This document shows, one piece after another, positions 37,970 through 45,719 of a DNA stretch of 59,239 nucleotides. The DNA is from Caloramator mitchellensis. Its GTDB lineage: Bacteria > Bacillota > Clostridia > Clostridiales > Caloramatoraceae. The notes under the pieces were generated by a model that was not told the DNA's origin, ran no database searches, and saw only the letters and a list, made by a program, of their open reading frames with translations. Position 1 is the stretch's first letter. Each line of letters begins with the position of its first letter. The translations under genes were made by a program, and so were the position numbers. The DNA is taken from the NCBI RefSeq assembly GCF_001440545.1, contig NZ_LKHP01000012.1:1-59239 (forward strand), given 5' to 3'.

Positions 37970-38128
37970 TATTAACATATGTAGTTTCTGTTCGTCAGAC
38001 CGGAGCTTTGCCGCCGACTTCCTTAAGATTCCAACTCACGGTGGACACCTTTGTCTTAAGCTAACGGTTGGCACTGTCGACCCCCGTATCGTATTTTCAA
38101 CGACAAGATTACGCACATTCGGGCACAC
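37970..38128 (-). mobile_element. Group II intron remnant (5' end only)
   Basis: On the minus strand from 38128 it begins GTGTGCCCGAATGTG (GUGYG intron start) and continues through stretches I recognise as domain I of bacterial group II introns: GTTAGCTTAAGACAAAGGTG, TTGGAATCTTAAGGAAG, TCGGCGGCAAAGCTCCGG and TCTGACGAACAG. The match ends near 37970, beside the preceding terminator. The reverse transcriptase gene and catalytic domain V are absent. Base composition is clearly more GC-rich than the surroundings. Confidence 0.75.
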
Positions 38129-38231
38129 CCCAAAATATAGAATCACTTTACATAAGTGTTTCTCTATCAGTATACGATGTCAATTCCGACATTCAACCAA
38201 TTCGAATGCAATCCTATATTTTAATAAATAT

Positions 38232-39020
38232 TTAAATATCAAAATAAGCTTCCATATAATCCATATCATGCGCAATTCTTAAAATTGTAAATACCCTGCT
38301 AAAATTTGGCTGATACAATGACTCTTCTACTATTTCAAAATCATCAATATTCTCCTGAAACCATATATCACATCTTAAAATTCTTTTAATAGTTTCATTG
38401 CTATATCTATTATGAAGAAGCTCTCTAGCAGCTGATCCCTTTATTATTCCAGGCTTCAAGTTAAAATCAAAACTTGATGACTTTGCTTGAACAATCTTTG
38501 TTCCATTGCTATAATACACCATTGCTATAACCTTATCCTGAGTAATTGATATTACTTTTCTTGCCATTGCCCCTAATGATACATTAAATACATGAGACAG
38601 CTCCTTTATTAATTCTAAAGTAATAACCTTGTTTTCGATTTTTGTAAGCAATATGTTCGTAGGTATTAATAGCTCTGCTGCAAAAATATCTGCTTGATTT
38701 TCCTCTACGTTATCTGAACTAAAATCTCCAATATTAAAGCAGGCACACATATTACTATGCCAAGGTATAAAAAAGTGTCCTACTTCATGAGCAATTGAGA
38801 ACCTTTGTCTTGGAATATATAATATTTTTCTATTATTAATAATTATGTTCTTTTTCCCTTTAGAAACAATCAGAAGAGCTTCGGCAGATTGGATATTTTC
38901 ATAATTTACTTTTAAATCGTAAGTTTCACATACTTTAAAAATATCTACAGGAGGAGTTAAATTTAAGGATGAAACAATATCCTGAGCATAAAGCTCAGGA
39001 TTATTTTCATATAGATACAT
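38232..39020 (-). CDS. ImmA/IrrE-family zinc metallopeptidase
   Basis: 262 residues. The zinc motif HEVGHFFIP (His at about 79 and 83) and the downstream acidic ligand region EENQADIFAAELLIP (about 105-119) are those of the COG2856 peptidases that cut repressors in phages, ICEs and toxin-antitoxin systems. There is no fused helix-turn-helix. The C-terminal half (about 165-262) is a separate domain. It is the third gene of a cassette, 6 bases after the YgiT-HTH gene. Likely target: that antitoxin-like protein; this is inference from position. Its own ribosome binding site is weak, which suggests coupling. Confidence 0.85.
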   Translation of the reverse strand: MYLYENNPELYAQDIVSSLNLTPPVDIFKVCETYDLKVNYENIQSAEALLIVSKGKKNIIINNRKILYIPRQRFSIAHEVGHFFIPWHSNMCACFNIGDFSSDNVEENQADIFAAELLIPTNILLTKIENKVITLELIKELSHVFNVSLGAMARKVISITQDKVIAMVYYSNGTKIVQAKSSSFDFNLKPGIIKGSAARELLHNRYSNETIKRILRCDIWFQENIDDFEIVEESLYQPNFSRVFTILRIAHDMDYMEAYFDI

Positions 39021-39026
39021 TCTCTG

Positions 39027-39470
39027 TTACAGATATTTAGATATTATTTCAGCATCCTTCTCATTTAACTCTCCTGTTTTTCCTCTTGCAGCAATGCCAT
39101 ATGCTTCCTCTCCACCCATAAAGGATTCTATATCCTTTCTAAAGAATCTCCATTCCCTTCCAAATTTATAAGCTTTTAATCTGCCATCTTTTATCATATT
39201 ATATATTGTTTGATTGCTAACTCTTAATAGATCTGCTACTTCAGTTAAATTTAAAACATCAGGCTTTTGGTTTTCATCTACATCCACTAAGCTTTTACTT
39301 AGCTTTTGTAGCATAACAGCATCTTTTCCTTCGATTGTTATCTCACCACATTGTGGGCATACATATGCACTAACTCCATCTATAGTTAACTTATAACTTC
39401 CCCAACCAGTATTTATAGATGTGGTTTTCATCTCCATCTCAGTATTACAAATATAACATTTCTTAATCAT
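39027..39470 (-). CDS. YgiT-type zinc finger plus excisionase-type HTH protein (antitoxin-like)
   Basis: 147 residues. The N-terminal part has two CxxC pairs (KKCYICNTEME and VCPQCGEITI), the YgiT/MqsA-type zinc finger. An HTH_17 (excisionase/MerR-like) domain follows at about 72-118 (LNLTEVADLLRVSNQTIYNMIKDGRLKAYKFGREWRFFRKDIESFM). The order toxin-binding zinc domain then DNA-binding domain is the antitoxin design of MqsA. It lies 2 bases after the DUF4258 gene and just before the peptidase gene. It probably represses the operon through the tandem repeat at 39853-39892. Confidence 0.85.
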   Translation of the reverse strand: MIKKCYICNTEMEMKTTSINTGWGSYKLTIDGVSAYVCPQCGEITIEGKDAVMLQKLSKSLVDVDENQKPDVLNLTEVADLLRVSNQTIYNMIKDGRLKAYKFGREWRFFRKDIESFMGGEEAYGIAARGKTGELNEKDAEIISKYL

Positions 39471-39472
39471 AA

Positions 39473-39805
39473 TTAATATATCTCCCTTCTTCGCAAAACA
39501 TTATTAATACATTCCCAAACCTCTTCTTTTGTCCTGCATACGGTTATAATTAAAGGAGTATCTAAGGCAGCTACAACGGTATATACCTCTGGCTTACTAG
39601 CTGTTGCTTCCTGAAATAAAACTTTTATATCATTTGTTCTTCTATCAGTTTGAAACTCTATAGTTTTCCCTCTTATGATACAATCTAAAACCTGGTCCAT
39701 GTCGATTTCACGTTCTGCCATCCTTTTAACAGCATGTTCAGTAACATCAAAATTTCCCTCAATGACTTTTTTGCGAATCATCTTTTCGGCTAATTGTTCT
39801 ATCAT
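39473..39805 (-). CDS. DUF4258 protein (toxin-like)
   Basis: 110 residues. The DUF4258 stretch FDVTEHAVKRMAEREIDMDQVLDCI, then GKTIEFQTDRRTNDIKVLFQ and VYTVVAALDTPLIITVCRTKEEVWE, has the small alpha/beta shape of RelE/MqsR-like ribonuclease toxins, and such genes often precede YgiT-type antitoxin genes. Candidate catalytic residues (His, Arg, Glu) are present but not proved. It is first in the cassette; the start follows AAGAGGT. It may be a translation or RNA-targeting toxin; this is inference. Confidence 0.75.
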   Translation of the reverse strand: MIEQLAEKMIRKKVIEGNFDVTEHAVKRMAEREIDMDQVLDCIIRGKTIEFQTDRRTNDIKVLFQEATASKPEVYTVVAALDTPLIITVCRTKEEVWECINNVLRRREIY

Positions 39806-39829
39806 GAATTATTACCTCTTCTTATATAT

Positions 39830-39858
39830 AATATACACCTTTAACTGGTATTTTACAA
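39830..39858 (-). promoter_or_regulatory. Promoter of the DUF4258 cassette
   Basis: TTGTAA (39853-39858), 17-base spacer, TATATT (39830-39835) on the minus strand. The -35 element is the first six bases of a tandem 20-bp repeat. Confidence 0.6.
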
Positions 39859-39892
39859 TAAAATATTATAAATTACAATAAAATATTATAAA
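39853..39892. repeat. Two perfect tandem copies of a 20-bp unit
   Basis: Unit TTACAATAAAATATTATAAA repeated exactly twice (39853-39872, 39873-39892). The first copy overlaps the -35 of the cassette promoter, so these are probable operator sites for the cassette's HTH protein. Confidence 0.75.
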
Positions 39893-39915
39893 TTAATATA
39901 AATCATATACATCTT

Positions 39916-40069
39916 TTATATAATATGCTGGTATAATAGTTTAGCTCCTTCAATGTCAATTGGTATGTAGCCCCATTCATCGCATATCAATAGGTCTACC
40001 TGCTCTATTTGTTTAATAATTTCTTCAAAAGTTCTTGCCGATAACTCAAACCCATGATTAAATTTTTGT
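39916..40069 (-). pseudogene. IS21 IstB-like ATPase remnant
   Basis: A single open stretch on the minus strand reads KFNHGFELSARTFEEII, then KQIEQVDLLICDEWGYIPID, then IEGAKLLYQHII and a stop. This is the Walker B region of IstB helpers (LLIIDEFGYLPID in intact ones). Start, Walker A and C-terminus are missing. The rest of the 39806-40323 gap holds the promoter and tandem repeat above, a hairpin at 40138-40168 and a terminator at 40205-40238. Confidence 0.7.
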
Positions 40070-40137
40070 CATGGACAAATCCGGTAGTTTTATTATCTAA
40101 TTCTTCACTCTATTAAAATTCTTAATAATGAAGTAAG

Positions 40138-40168
40138 GATGGGCATTTCAATAATTTGCCCATCCCAA
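40138..40168. repeat. GGATGGGCA hairpin, copy 1
   Basis: GGATGGGCA and TGCCCATCC flank a short A/T loop. A sister hairpin with nearly the same arms lies at 55707-55735. Both stand next to transposase relics, so they may be ends of a lost insertion element. Confidence 0.5.
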
Positions 40169-40204
40169 CTTTTGACATAGATCAAAATTTTTATAAAAAT
40201 TAAA

Positions 40205-40238
40205 AGTTCCCTAACCGAAGAATATTACCGTTAGGACT
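40205..40238 (-). terminator. Terminator after the truncated gene at 40324
   Basis: Minus strand AGTCCTAACGG, loop, CGGTTAGGGAACT, then TTTAATTTTT. Stem has small bulges. The plus strand also shows seven T, so it may work both ways. Confidence 0.6.
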
Positions 40239-40323
40239 TTTTTTAATTACCTTTAATATATTTTTGCTCCTTCTATTTCTTTTATCCTTAATCTAAATCT
40301 CCGGTTTAATATGGATAGGGGAA

Positions 40324-40836
40324 TTATAAAAAGTCAAAGTTTACATTGAGGCCAGTATCTATTAACTTTTTTATGACTTTTTCATAGTTATACATTCCTT
40401 TAACCATTATTCCTAGAACATATACTGGACTATTTTCAAAGTATATAACTTTTTTCTTCGTTAAGTAGGCCTCTGAAATTTCAGGGTGTTTGTTTAGAAC
40501 GTTAATTATTCTATTAACATGATCTTCATCGAGATCATGAAGTATTAACTCATCTTTAAATGTTAATACTTCTCTCTCATTTTTCGCATATTCCACTATT
40601 TCGCTGTGGTTTATTATCTTATTGTAGTATTCCTGAGCTTTCTCATTATATCTTTGTCTAATATAGTAATTATAAATGTGCTTACATGCATTTATATAGT
40701 ATTTTATAAATTGTTCTTCTAAATATTTTTCACTAATGTTTATTACTCTTTCAAGATATACAATCCCCTCGTTATTATTTTGGGATAGGAAAGCCTTCCC
40801 AAGACCGTAGTTTGCTTTTAAATGTTTTTCGTTCAT
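40324..40836 (-). CDS. Hypothetical protein, probably the C-terminal part of a larger TPR/peptidase-type protein
   Basis: 170 residues from the ATG at 40836; a TTG six codons earlier is also open. There is no good ribosome binding site for either. The stretch KHLKANYGLGKAFLSQNNNEGIVYLERVI looks like a TPR-like helical repeat. The end (NRIINVLNKHPEISEAYLTKKKVIYFENSPVYVLGIM) resembles the C-terminal tail of some clostridial M48-type metallopeptidases, but no zinc site is present. The missing signal and the lack of a ribosome binding site suggest truncation at the 5' end. It is followed by a terminator. Confidence 0.45.
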   Translation of the reverse strand: MNEKHLKANYGLGKAFLSQNNNEGIVYLERVINISEKYLEEQFIKYYINACKHIYNYYIRQRYNEKAQEYYNKIINHSEIVEYAKNEREVLTFKDELILHDLDEDHVNRIINVLNKHPEISEAYLTKKKVIYFENSPVYVLGIMVKGMYNYEKVIKKLIDTGLNVNFDFL

Positions 40837-40909
40837 TAAATTAAAATAAAACAATACAATTTAAATAGATCTAAAATACTAATAACTATTGATTCTAAAA
40901 TATTCGAAA

Positions 40910-41389
40910 CTACTTATGATACGGTTCGCCATTAATAATCCTATATCCCCTGTAAATCTGCTCAAGAAGAATTAATCTCATAAGTTGATGCGGGAAAGTC
41001 ATCTTTGAAAAGGATAATTTAAAATTTGCTCTGTCTAAAACTTCCTTATAAAGGCCTAAAGAGCCTCCAATTACAAATGCTAAGTTTGAGTTTCCCATCA
41101 CTGCCCTTTCATTTAAAAATGCAGCAAGTTCCTCTGAGGATAGCATTTTACCCTTTATATCAAGCGCGATAACAAAGGTATTATCCTTGATATTTTTTAA
41201 AATTCCCTGACCTTCCTTTTGCTTTATTATTTCCTCTTCCTTTTCTGAAATATTTTCTGGTGCCTTCTCGTCTGGAACTTCAATAACATTAATATTGCAG
41301 TATCTTGAAAGTCTTTTTTTGTATTCATCTATTCCGTCCTTTAAATATTTTTCCTTTAGCTTTCCAACACAAATCAAATCTATATTCAT
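40910..41389 (-). CDS. rlmH: 23S rRNA (pseudouridine-1915-N3)-methyltransferase RlmH
   Basis: 159 residues, the exact usual length of RlmH, from the ATG at 41389 (AAAGGA upstream). The SPOUT fold has [23 protein letters not shown] at the start, the SAM pocket [17 protein letters not shown] and the C-terminal [28 protein letters not shown]. It methylates pseudouridine 1915 in helix 69 of 23S rRNA in the assembled ribosome. It follows the DUF2200 gene after a hairpin. Confidence 0.97.
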   Translation of the reverse strand: MNIDLICVGKLKEKYLKDGIDEYKKRLSRYCNINVIEVPDEKAPENISEKEEEIIKQKEGQGILKNIKDNTFVIALDIKGKMLSSEELAAFLNERAVMGNSNLAFVIGGSLGLYKEVLDRANFKLSFSKMTFPHQLMRLILLEQIYRGYRIINGEPYHK

Positions 41390-41426
41390 TTTGTAATTCC
41401 TTTCTAAAAAATATAAAACATATTGA

Positions 41427-41462
41427 AAAGGGCATCTCAAATATAAATTTTGAGGTTGCCCA
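41427..41462 (-). terminator. Hairpin after the DUF2200 gene
   Basis: GGGCA-CCTCAAA ... TTTGAGA-TGCCC with a short loop, followed on the minus strand by TTTTC. Probable terminator between the DUF2200 gene and rlmH. Confidence 0.65.
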
Positions 41463-41477
41463 AATAATTTCGTGATT

Positions 41478-41837
41478 TCAATTGTTTTTCCTTAGGATTT
41501 TATCCATAGGTTTTCCCTTTGCCAATTCATCGATTAACTTATCTAAATATCGTATTTCCTTCATAATAGGTTCTTGAATATCTTCCACTCGGACTCCACA
41601 TACCACGCCTTTAATCAATTGTCGCGCAGGATTTAAACAAGGTGCTTTTGTAAAAAATGTCTCATAATCTACCTGATTTTCCAACTGAATTTGTAAATCT
41701 TCCTGAGTATATCCGGTTAACCAGCGTATTATTTCATCAACTTCAGCTTTTGTGCGTCCTTTTCTCTCTGCCTTTGCTACTAAAAGAGGATAAACTCTTG
41801 AAAAACTCATTTTATAAATATCTTGTCTAGCCACCAT
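41478..41837 (-). CDS. DUF2200 family protein
   Basis: 119 residues from the ATG at 41837 (GAGGAGG just upstream; GTG one codon later is also possible). Conserved family stretches are [44 protein letters not shown], and [26 protein letters not shown] with basic ends. The function is unknown in this family. The gap to the HtrA gene holds copy A of the dispersed repeat. Confidence 0.9.
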   Translation of the reverse strand: MVARQDIYKMSFSRVYPLLVAKAERKGRTKAEVDEIIRWLTGYTQEDLQIQLENQVDYETFFTKAPCLNPARQLIKGVVCGVRVEDIQEPIMKEIRYLDKLIDELAKGKPMDKILRKNN

Positions 41838-41923
41838 ACCCCTCCTCTTTATATATCTCATTTTTGAGACAACTACCATCAAAAATTTAGTTTGATAACA
41901 AAAGAATCTTAAGTAATAAGTAT

Positions 41924-41977
41924 ACATGTCCAAATTGTCAAACAAATCAAGAAGTCAAGAAATCAAGTGAATGTCAC
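41924..41977 (-). repeat. Dispersed 3'-end repeat, copy A (at HtrA)
   Basis: ACATGTCCAAATTGTCAAAC, then AAATCAAGAAGTCAAGAAAT, then CAAGTGAATGTCAC on the plus strand. It differs from copy B (51515-51568) at one of 54 bases. Read in the direction of the htrA gene it gives GTGACATTCACTTGA, coding Val-Thr-Phe-Thr and the stop. It contains internal TCAAGAA(G/A) units. Confidence 0.9.
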
Positions 41978-43018
41978 TTCTACGGTGAGGTTGTCAATGG
42001 AGTCTAAAGTGACTTTAACTTCTCTTATAAGCCCTATAGGGTCTTTGACTTTTAATACAGCAATTGAACCTACCTCTTTGAGGTAAAGCTCTTCCTTAAG
42101 GTCGACTATTTTATTAACTTCAACACCGTCTATGGATAATATTACATCGCCTTCCTTAATTCCTGCGTTAAATCCAGGACCGTTTTCTATAACTTCGTAG
42201 ACATATATTCCTTTGTCTATGTTGTAATTATAATATCTGGCAGTTTCTGAATCAAAAACTCTAAGCCCGAGCGTTGGCATAACAAAATTTCCCTTTTCTC
42301 TTAGGGATTTTAAAATGGGCTTTATTATGTTTATTGGGATTGCAAATCCTATTCCCTCGTAGCTTGAGGCTTTTACTGAATTAATTCCGATGACTTCACC
42401 CTTTAAATTAATCAACGGTCCACCGCTGTTTCCAGGGTTTATTGCAGCATCGGTTTGCAAAAGGTCTTCCATGTATTTTCCCTTTTCAACTTCAATTGTT
42501 ATGTCCTTTCCACTTACTATACCCGCTGTTACTGAACGGTGAAACCTTAAGTTTAAAGGATTTCCTATTGCAAGAACGCTATCCCCAATGTTTACAAGGT
42601 TAGAATCTCCTAATATTACTTCATCAAGGTTTGTCTCTTCAATCTTTACAATTGCTAAATCCAAAACCCTATCCTCAAATACAATTCTTCCGGTGTATTC
42701 CCTTCCATCTGTTAATGTTACGGTTATATCTCCGTCTAAGACATGGCTGTTGGTTGCAATATAGCCGTTTTTGTCTATTATAAATCCTGAAGCCACCTGT
42801 TTCTTGCTCGTAATAGAAACTACTGATGGAACGACTTTGTTTGAGGCGTATGAAAAGTCTGTGGATTTTTCAATTATAATTCTTTGTTCTGGCTCGTTTG
42901 TTTCTTGTTTCCCCTGAATTGCAATTGGAAAAAACAAAATAATCAAAACGCCGCCGATTAATGCACCGATTAAACCCGACAAAAAATATCCGAACAGGGA
43001 AGGATATCTTTCCTCCAT
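41963..43018 (-). CDS. HtrA/DegP-like membrane-anchored serine protease
   Basis: 351 residues. A membrane anchor (about 8-33) is followed by a trypsin-like domain with catalytic His in NSHVL (about 92), Asp in DLAIVKI (about 119) and Ser in GNSGGPL (about 197), then a PDZ domain (about 255-335, GIYVYEVIENGPGFNAGIKEGDVILSIDG). It is a quality-control protease facing outside. The last residues, VTFT, and the stop lie inside a dispersed repeat, so the original C-terminus may have been replaced. It lies 11 bases after the WalJ-like gene. Confidence 0.93.
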   Translation of the reverse strand: MEERYPSLFGYFLSGLIGALIGGVLIILFFPIAIQGKQETNEPEQRIIIEKSTDFSYASNKVVPSVVSITSKKQVASGFIIDKNGYIATNSHVLDGDITVTLTDGREYTGRIVFEDRVLDLAIVKIEETNLDEVILGDSNLVNIGDSVLAIGNPLNLRFHRSVTAGIVSGKDITIEVEKGKYMEDLLQTDAAINPGNSGGPLINLKGEVIGINSVKASSYEGIGFAIPINIIKPILKSLREKGNFVMPTLGLRVFDSETARYYNYNIDKGIYVYEVIENGPGFNAGIKEGDVILSIDGVEVNKIVDLKEELYLKEVGSIAVLKVKDPIGLIREVKVTLDSIDNLTVEVTFT

Positions 43019-43029
43019 ATTACCACCCT

Positions 43030-43818
43030 TTATACAGTTTGAACCCTCCCCACCCTGTCTCTATGGGCAATATCAATAATTAAATCTTTGCCATCTTTAA
43101 TGCCATTCATCTCAAGAACTGAAATGACAGTTCTTAGTGCAAGCTCAGGGTAGTTGTTTGTCTTGCTAAGATGCCCTAACATAACCTTTTTGAGCCTGCT
43201 GTTTATAATATCAACTATGGCTTTTCCGCAGTCTTCATTTGAAAGATGTCCTTTATCGCTCAAAACTCTTCTTTTTAAATAGTAAGGATATGGACCCACC
43301 TTCAGCATTTCAACGTCATGATTTGATTCTAACAATATAAAGTCAGAATCTTTAATGTTGTCTTTGACCTCATCGCTTGCATATCCAATATCCGTTGCAA
43401 TTGAAACCTTTTTATTTGAATGATAAAAGCTATATCCAACCGGGTCAACTGCATCATGGGGTATTTTAAAAGGTTTAATATAAATATCTCCTATTTCAAA
43501 ACCATCAAACCCCTGAAATACCTTTATGTTATGTAGTTTTACTTCACCAATTACACCATAAATTGCATTCCATGTATTAGTATTTGCATAAATAGGAATA
43601 TTATACCTTCTTGATAAAATGCCTGCTGCTTTAATATGGTCGTCATGTTCGTGTGTTATCAGTATTCCCTTTATTTCACTTGGGCTTACTCCAATTTCAA
43701 TTAAACCACTTTCAATTTTCTTTCCTGTCAGCCCTGCATCTATCAAAAGCCTGGTCTTTTCTGTCCCAACGTAAAGACAATTTCCACTGCTACCGCTATA
43801 TATCGAACAAAACTGCAT
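43030..43818 (-). CDS. WalJ/YycJ-like MBL-fold hydrolase
   Basis: 262 residues from the ATG at 43818 (AGAGGAG upstream). The N-terminus MQFCSIYSGSSGNCLYVGTE and the metal site LITHEHDDHIKAAGIL match the YycJ/WalJ group, which in many Firmicutes sits with HtrA in the WalRK cluster; here htrA follows directly, but walRK are not in the window. YycJ-type enzymes are DNA 5'-3' exonuclease-like. The cluster rlmH, htrA and walJ also fits the usual end of that locus. Confidence 0.85.
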   Translation of the reverse strand: MQFCSIYSGSSGNCLYVGTEKTRLLIDAGLTGKKIESGLIEIGVSPSEIKGILITHEHDDHIKAAGILSRRYNIPIYANTNTWNAIYGVIGEVKLHNIKVFQGFDGFEIGDIYIKPFKIPHDAVDPVGYSFYHSNKKVSIATDIGYASDEVKDNIKDSDFILLESNHDVEMLKVGPYPYYLKRRVLSDKGHLSNEDCGKAIVDIINSRLKKVMLGHLSKTNNYPELALRTVISVLEMNGIKDGKDLIIDIAHRDRVGRVQTV

Positions 43819-43880
43819 AAAATCTCCTCTTTCGAATAAATTTGTATCAAATTTAATTATAATTCTTCTTAAATAAAATA

Positions 43881-43914
43881 ACAATAAGTTAACTGATATC
43901 AGTTAACTTATTGT
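43881..43914. terminator. Perfect 34-bp palindrome at the end of the iron-transport operon
   Basis: ACAATAAGTTAACTGAT followed directly by its reverse complement, no loop. It covers the stop codon of the ABC ATPase gene and, on the minus strand, is followed by TATTTTATTT. It is probably an intrinsic terminator that could also form a cruciform. Confidence 0.7.
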
Positions 43915-44693
43915 ATCAAATCGTATGTTAAGCAGACCGGTTTTTTATATTTAGCGTCTTTAACAATTTCAGCATCTATATTGAAAATTTCTTTTAAATT
44001 ATCCTTTGTCATAACAAAATCAGGATTTCCATCGCATACAATGCTTCCATCCTTTATTCCAACCATATAATCGGCAAATCTTGCTGCATTATTTAACTCG
44101 TGAATTACCATTACAATAGTTCTGCCTTGTATTTTGTTTAAATCCTCAAGAAGTTTGAGTATCTCCAATTGATGTGAAAGGTCGAGATATGTTGTTGGTT
44201 CATCTAATAAAAGAACTTCAGTCTGTTGAGCTAATGCCATAGCAATCCAAACCCTCTGCCTTTGTCCCCCTGAGAGCTCATCTAATGGTCTTTCCTTCAA
44301 TTTATCCATACCTACAACTTCAAGCGCCCATTTTATAGCATCCTTATCCTCCCTGCTTAAACTTCCAAATCCCCTTTGGTATGGGAATCTGCCATAGGAA
44401 ACCAGGTCCTCAACACTCAATCCCTTTGGAGCAATAGGACTTTGAGGTAAGAATGCCATAACCTTTGCTATTTCCTTTGGTTGTTTCTCTATTATATTCT
44501 CGCCCTTTAATAAAATATTACCCTTTTTAGGTTTATGAACTCTTGCAATTGTTTTTAGTATAGTGGATTTTCCACAGCCGTTTGCTCCAATAATTGCTGT
44601 TATTTGTCCTTCAGGTATTCTTAAGTTTAAGTCTTTTACTATTTCAACATCATCATAAGCGATAGTTAAATTTTCAGTTGTTATTATACTCAT
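43908..44693 (-). CDS. Iron-siderophore ABC transporter ATPase (FecE/FhuC type)
   Basis: 261 residues with Walker A GANGCGKST (about 36-44), the Q loop in FLPQSP, signature LSGGQRQRVWIAMALAQ (about 139), Walker B VLLLDEPTTYLDL and switch His in VIHELN. It powers import through the FecC/FecD-like pair. Last gene of the four-gene operon; the stop codon lies in a 34-bp palindrome. Iron and siderophore specificity is inferred from operon partners and a Fur-type box at 47725-47739. Confidence 0.93.
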   Translation of the reverse strand: MSIITTENLTIAYDDVEIVKDLNLRIPEGQITAIIGANGCGKSTILKTIARVHKPKKGNILLKGENIIEKQPKEIAKVMAFLPQSPIAPKGLSVEDLVSYGRFPYQRGFGSLSREDKDAIKWALEVVGMDKLKERPLDELSGGQRQRVWIAMALAQQTEVLLLDEPTTYLDLSHQLEILKLLEDLNKIQGRTIVMVIHELNNAARFADYMVGIKDGSIVCDGNPDFVMTKDNLKEIFNIDAEIVKDAKYKKPVCLTYDLIQ

Positions 44694-44705
44694 TTGAACC
44701 TCCTG

Positions 44706-45719
44706 TTATTGCTTTATCATTAGATATACAAAATATGGAACGCCTATTATCGAGATAATTATTCCAACAGGCATCTCACCTGTTATAATTAAATTTCTTG
44801 AAATTGCATCCGAAACTAAAAGAAGAAAAGTCCCTATCATTACAGATATAGGTATCATAATTTTATGCTTTGCACCTACTAAATTTCTTGCAATGTGAGG
44901 AGAAATAAGCCCTAAAAAGGCAAGCGTCCCAGAGACAGAAGTTGCAATAGCCGATAGTAAAACCGAAAGAAAAAGCAGATTTCTTCTCTCTTTTTCCAGT
45001 TTTACTCCTAATCCTATCGATATCTCATCTCCTAAATTCAAAACATCTAAAAATCTGGATTTATAATAAGCTATAAAGGATGCAACTAAAATGCCAGGAA
45101 AAGCAGCGATAACATATCTCCAATCTGTTCCCCAGAGGCTGCCGAGCGTCCAAATCATTACACGGTTGAATTCCTGAGTTGTAAACCTAAGTTGAAAAAT
45201 AACCAAAAGGGCACTGAATACAGAATTTATGCCTATTCCCATCAATATCAGTCTGTTTGAGTTTGTTCCCCTTTTCCACGCAAAGATGTATATCAAAAGT
45301 GCACCTATAAATGCTCCGATGAAAGCAATTATAGGAAGGGTGAAAATAGTAAGGCTGCTTACGCCATCATAAACGTTCCCATTCATTAAATATATATATA
45401 CAACAACCGCAAGGGCTGCTCCAGAGCTTATTCCAAGCATCCCTGGGTCTGCCAAATCATTTTTAGTAACCCCTTGAAGAACGGCACCTGAAATAGAAAG
45501 CGCTGCTGCTACTAATATTGCAATAATTATTCTTGGAAGTCTGATATCAAAAATTATTATATTATGCTTTTTAGTCCCTTGTCCTAACAATGTTTTTATA
45601 ATGTCAACTGCACCTATTTTAAATGAGCCAACGTTTAAACTTATTACAATTGCAATAAATATAAGAGCTATTAAAATAGATGCTACCGCAATAAAATTTC
45701 TATTGTTTAACCTTTTCAA
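44706..45719 (-). CDS. Iron-siderophore ABC permease, FecD type
   Basis: 337 residues with about nine membrane helices, FecCD family. It has the LGQG-like stretch near 45, GAVLQGVTKNDLADPGMLGISSGAALAVV and SGTLAFLGLISPHIARNLVGA (about 270), the coupling site for the ATPase. The start codon is TTG at 45719, which shares bases with the FecC-type stop (TTGA overlap). Partner of the FecC-type permease. Confidence 0.92.
   Translation of the reverse strand: MKRLNNRNFIAVASILIALIFIAIVISLNVGSFKIGAVDIIKTLLGQGTKKHNIIIFDIRLPRIIIAILVAAALSISGAVLQGVTKNDLADPGMLGISSGAALAVVVYIYLMNGNVYDGVSSLTIFTLPIIAFIGAFIGALLIYIFAWKRGTNSNRLILMGIGINSVFSALLVIFQLRFTTQEFNRVMIWTLGSLWGTDWRYVIAAFPGILVASFIAYYKSRFLDVLNLGDEISIGLGVKLEKERRNLLFLSVLLSAIATSVSGTLAFLGLISPHIARNLVGAKHKIMIPISVMIGTFLLLVSDAISRNLIITGEMPVGIIISIIGVPYFVYLMIKQ

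Noticed and set aside
37893-38282. 129-codon plus-strand open frame (and a shorter 33-codon frame with a GGAGG site at 37963)
   Set aside because: Both run through the group II intron 5' fragment, which reads the other way. Translated intron domain I often gives false proteins. The GGAGG is the arm of the terminator hairpin.
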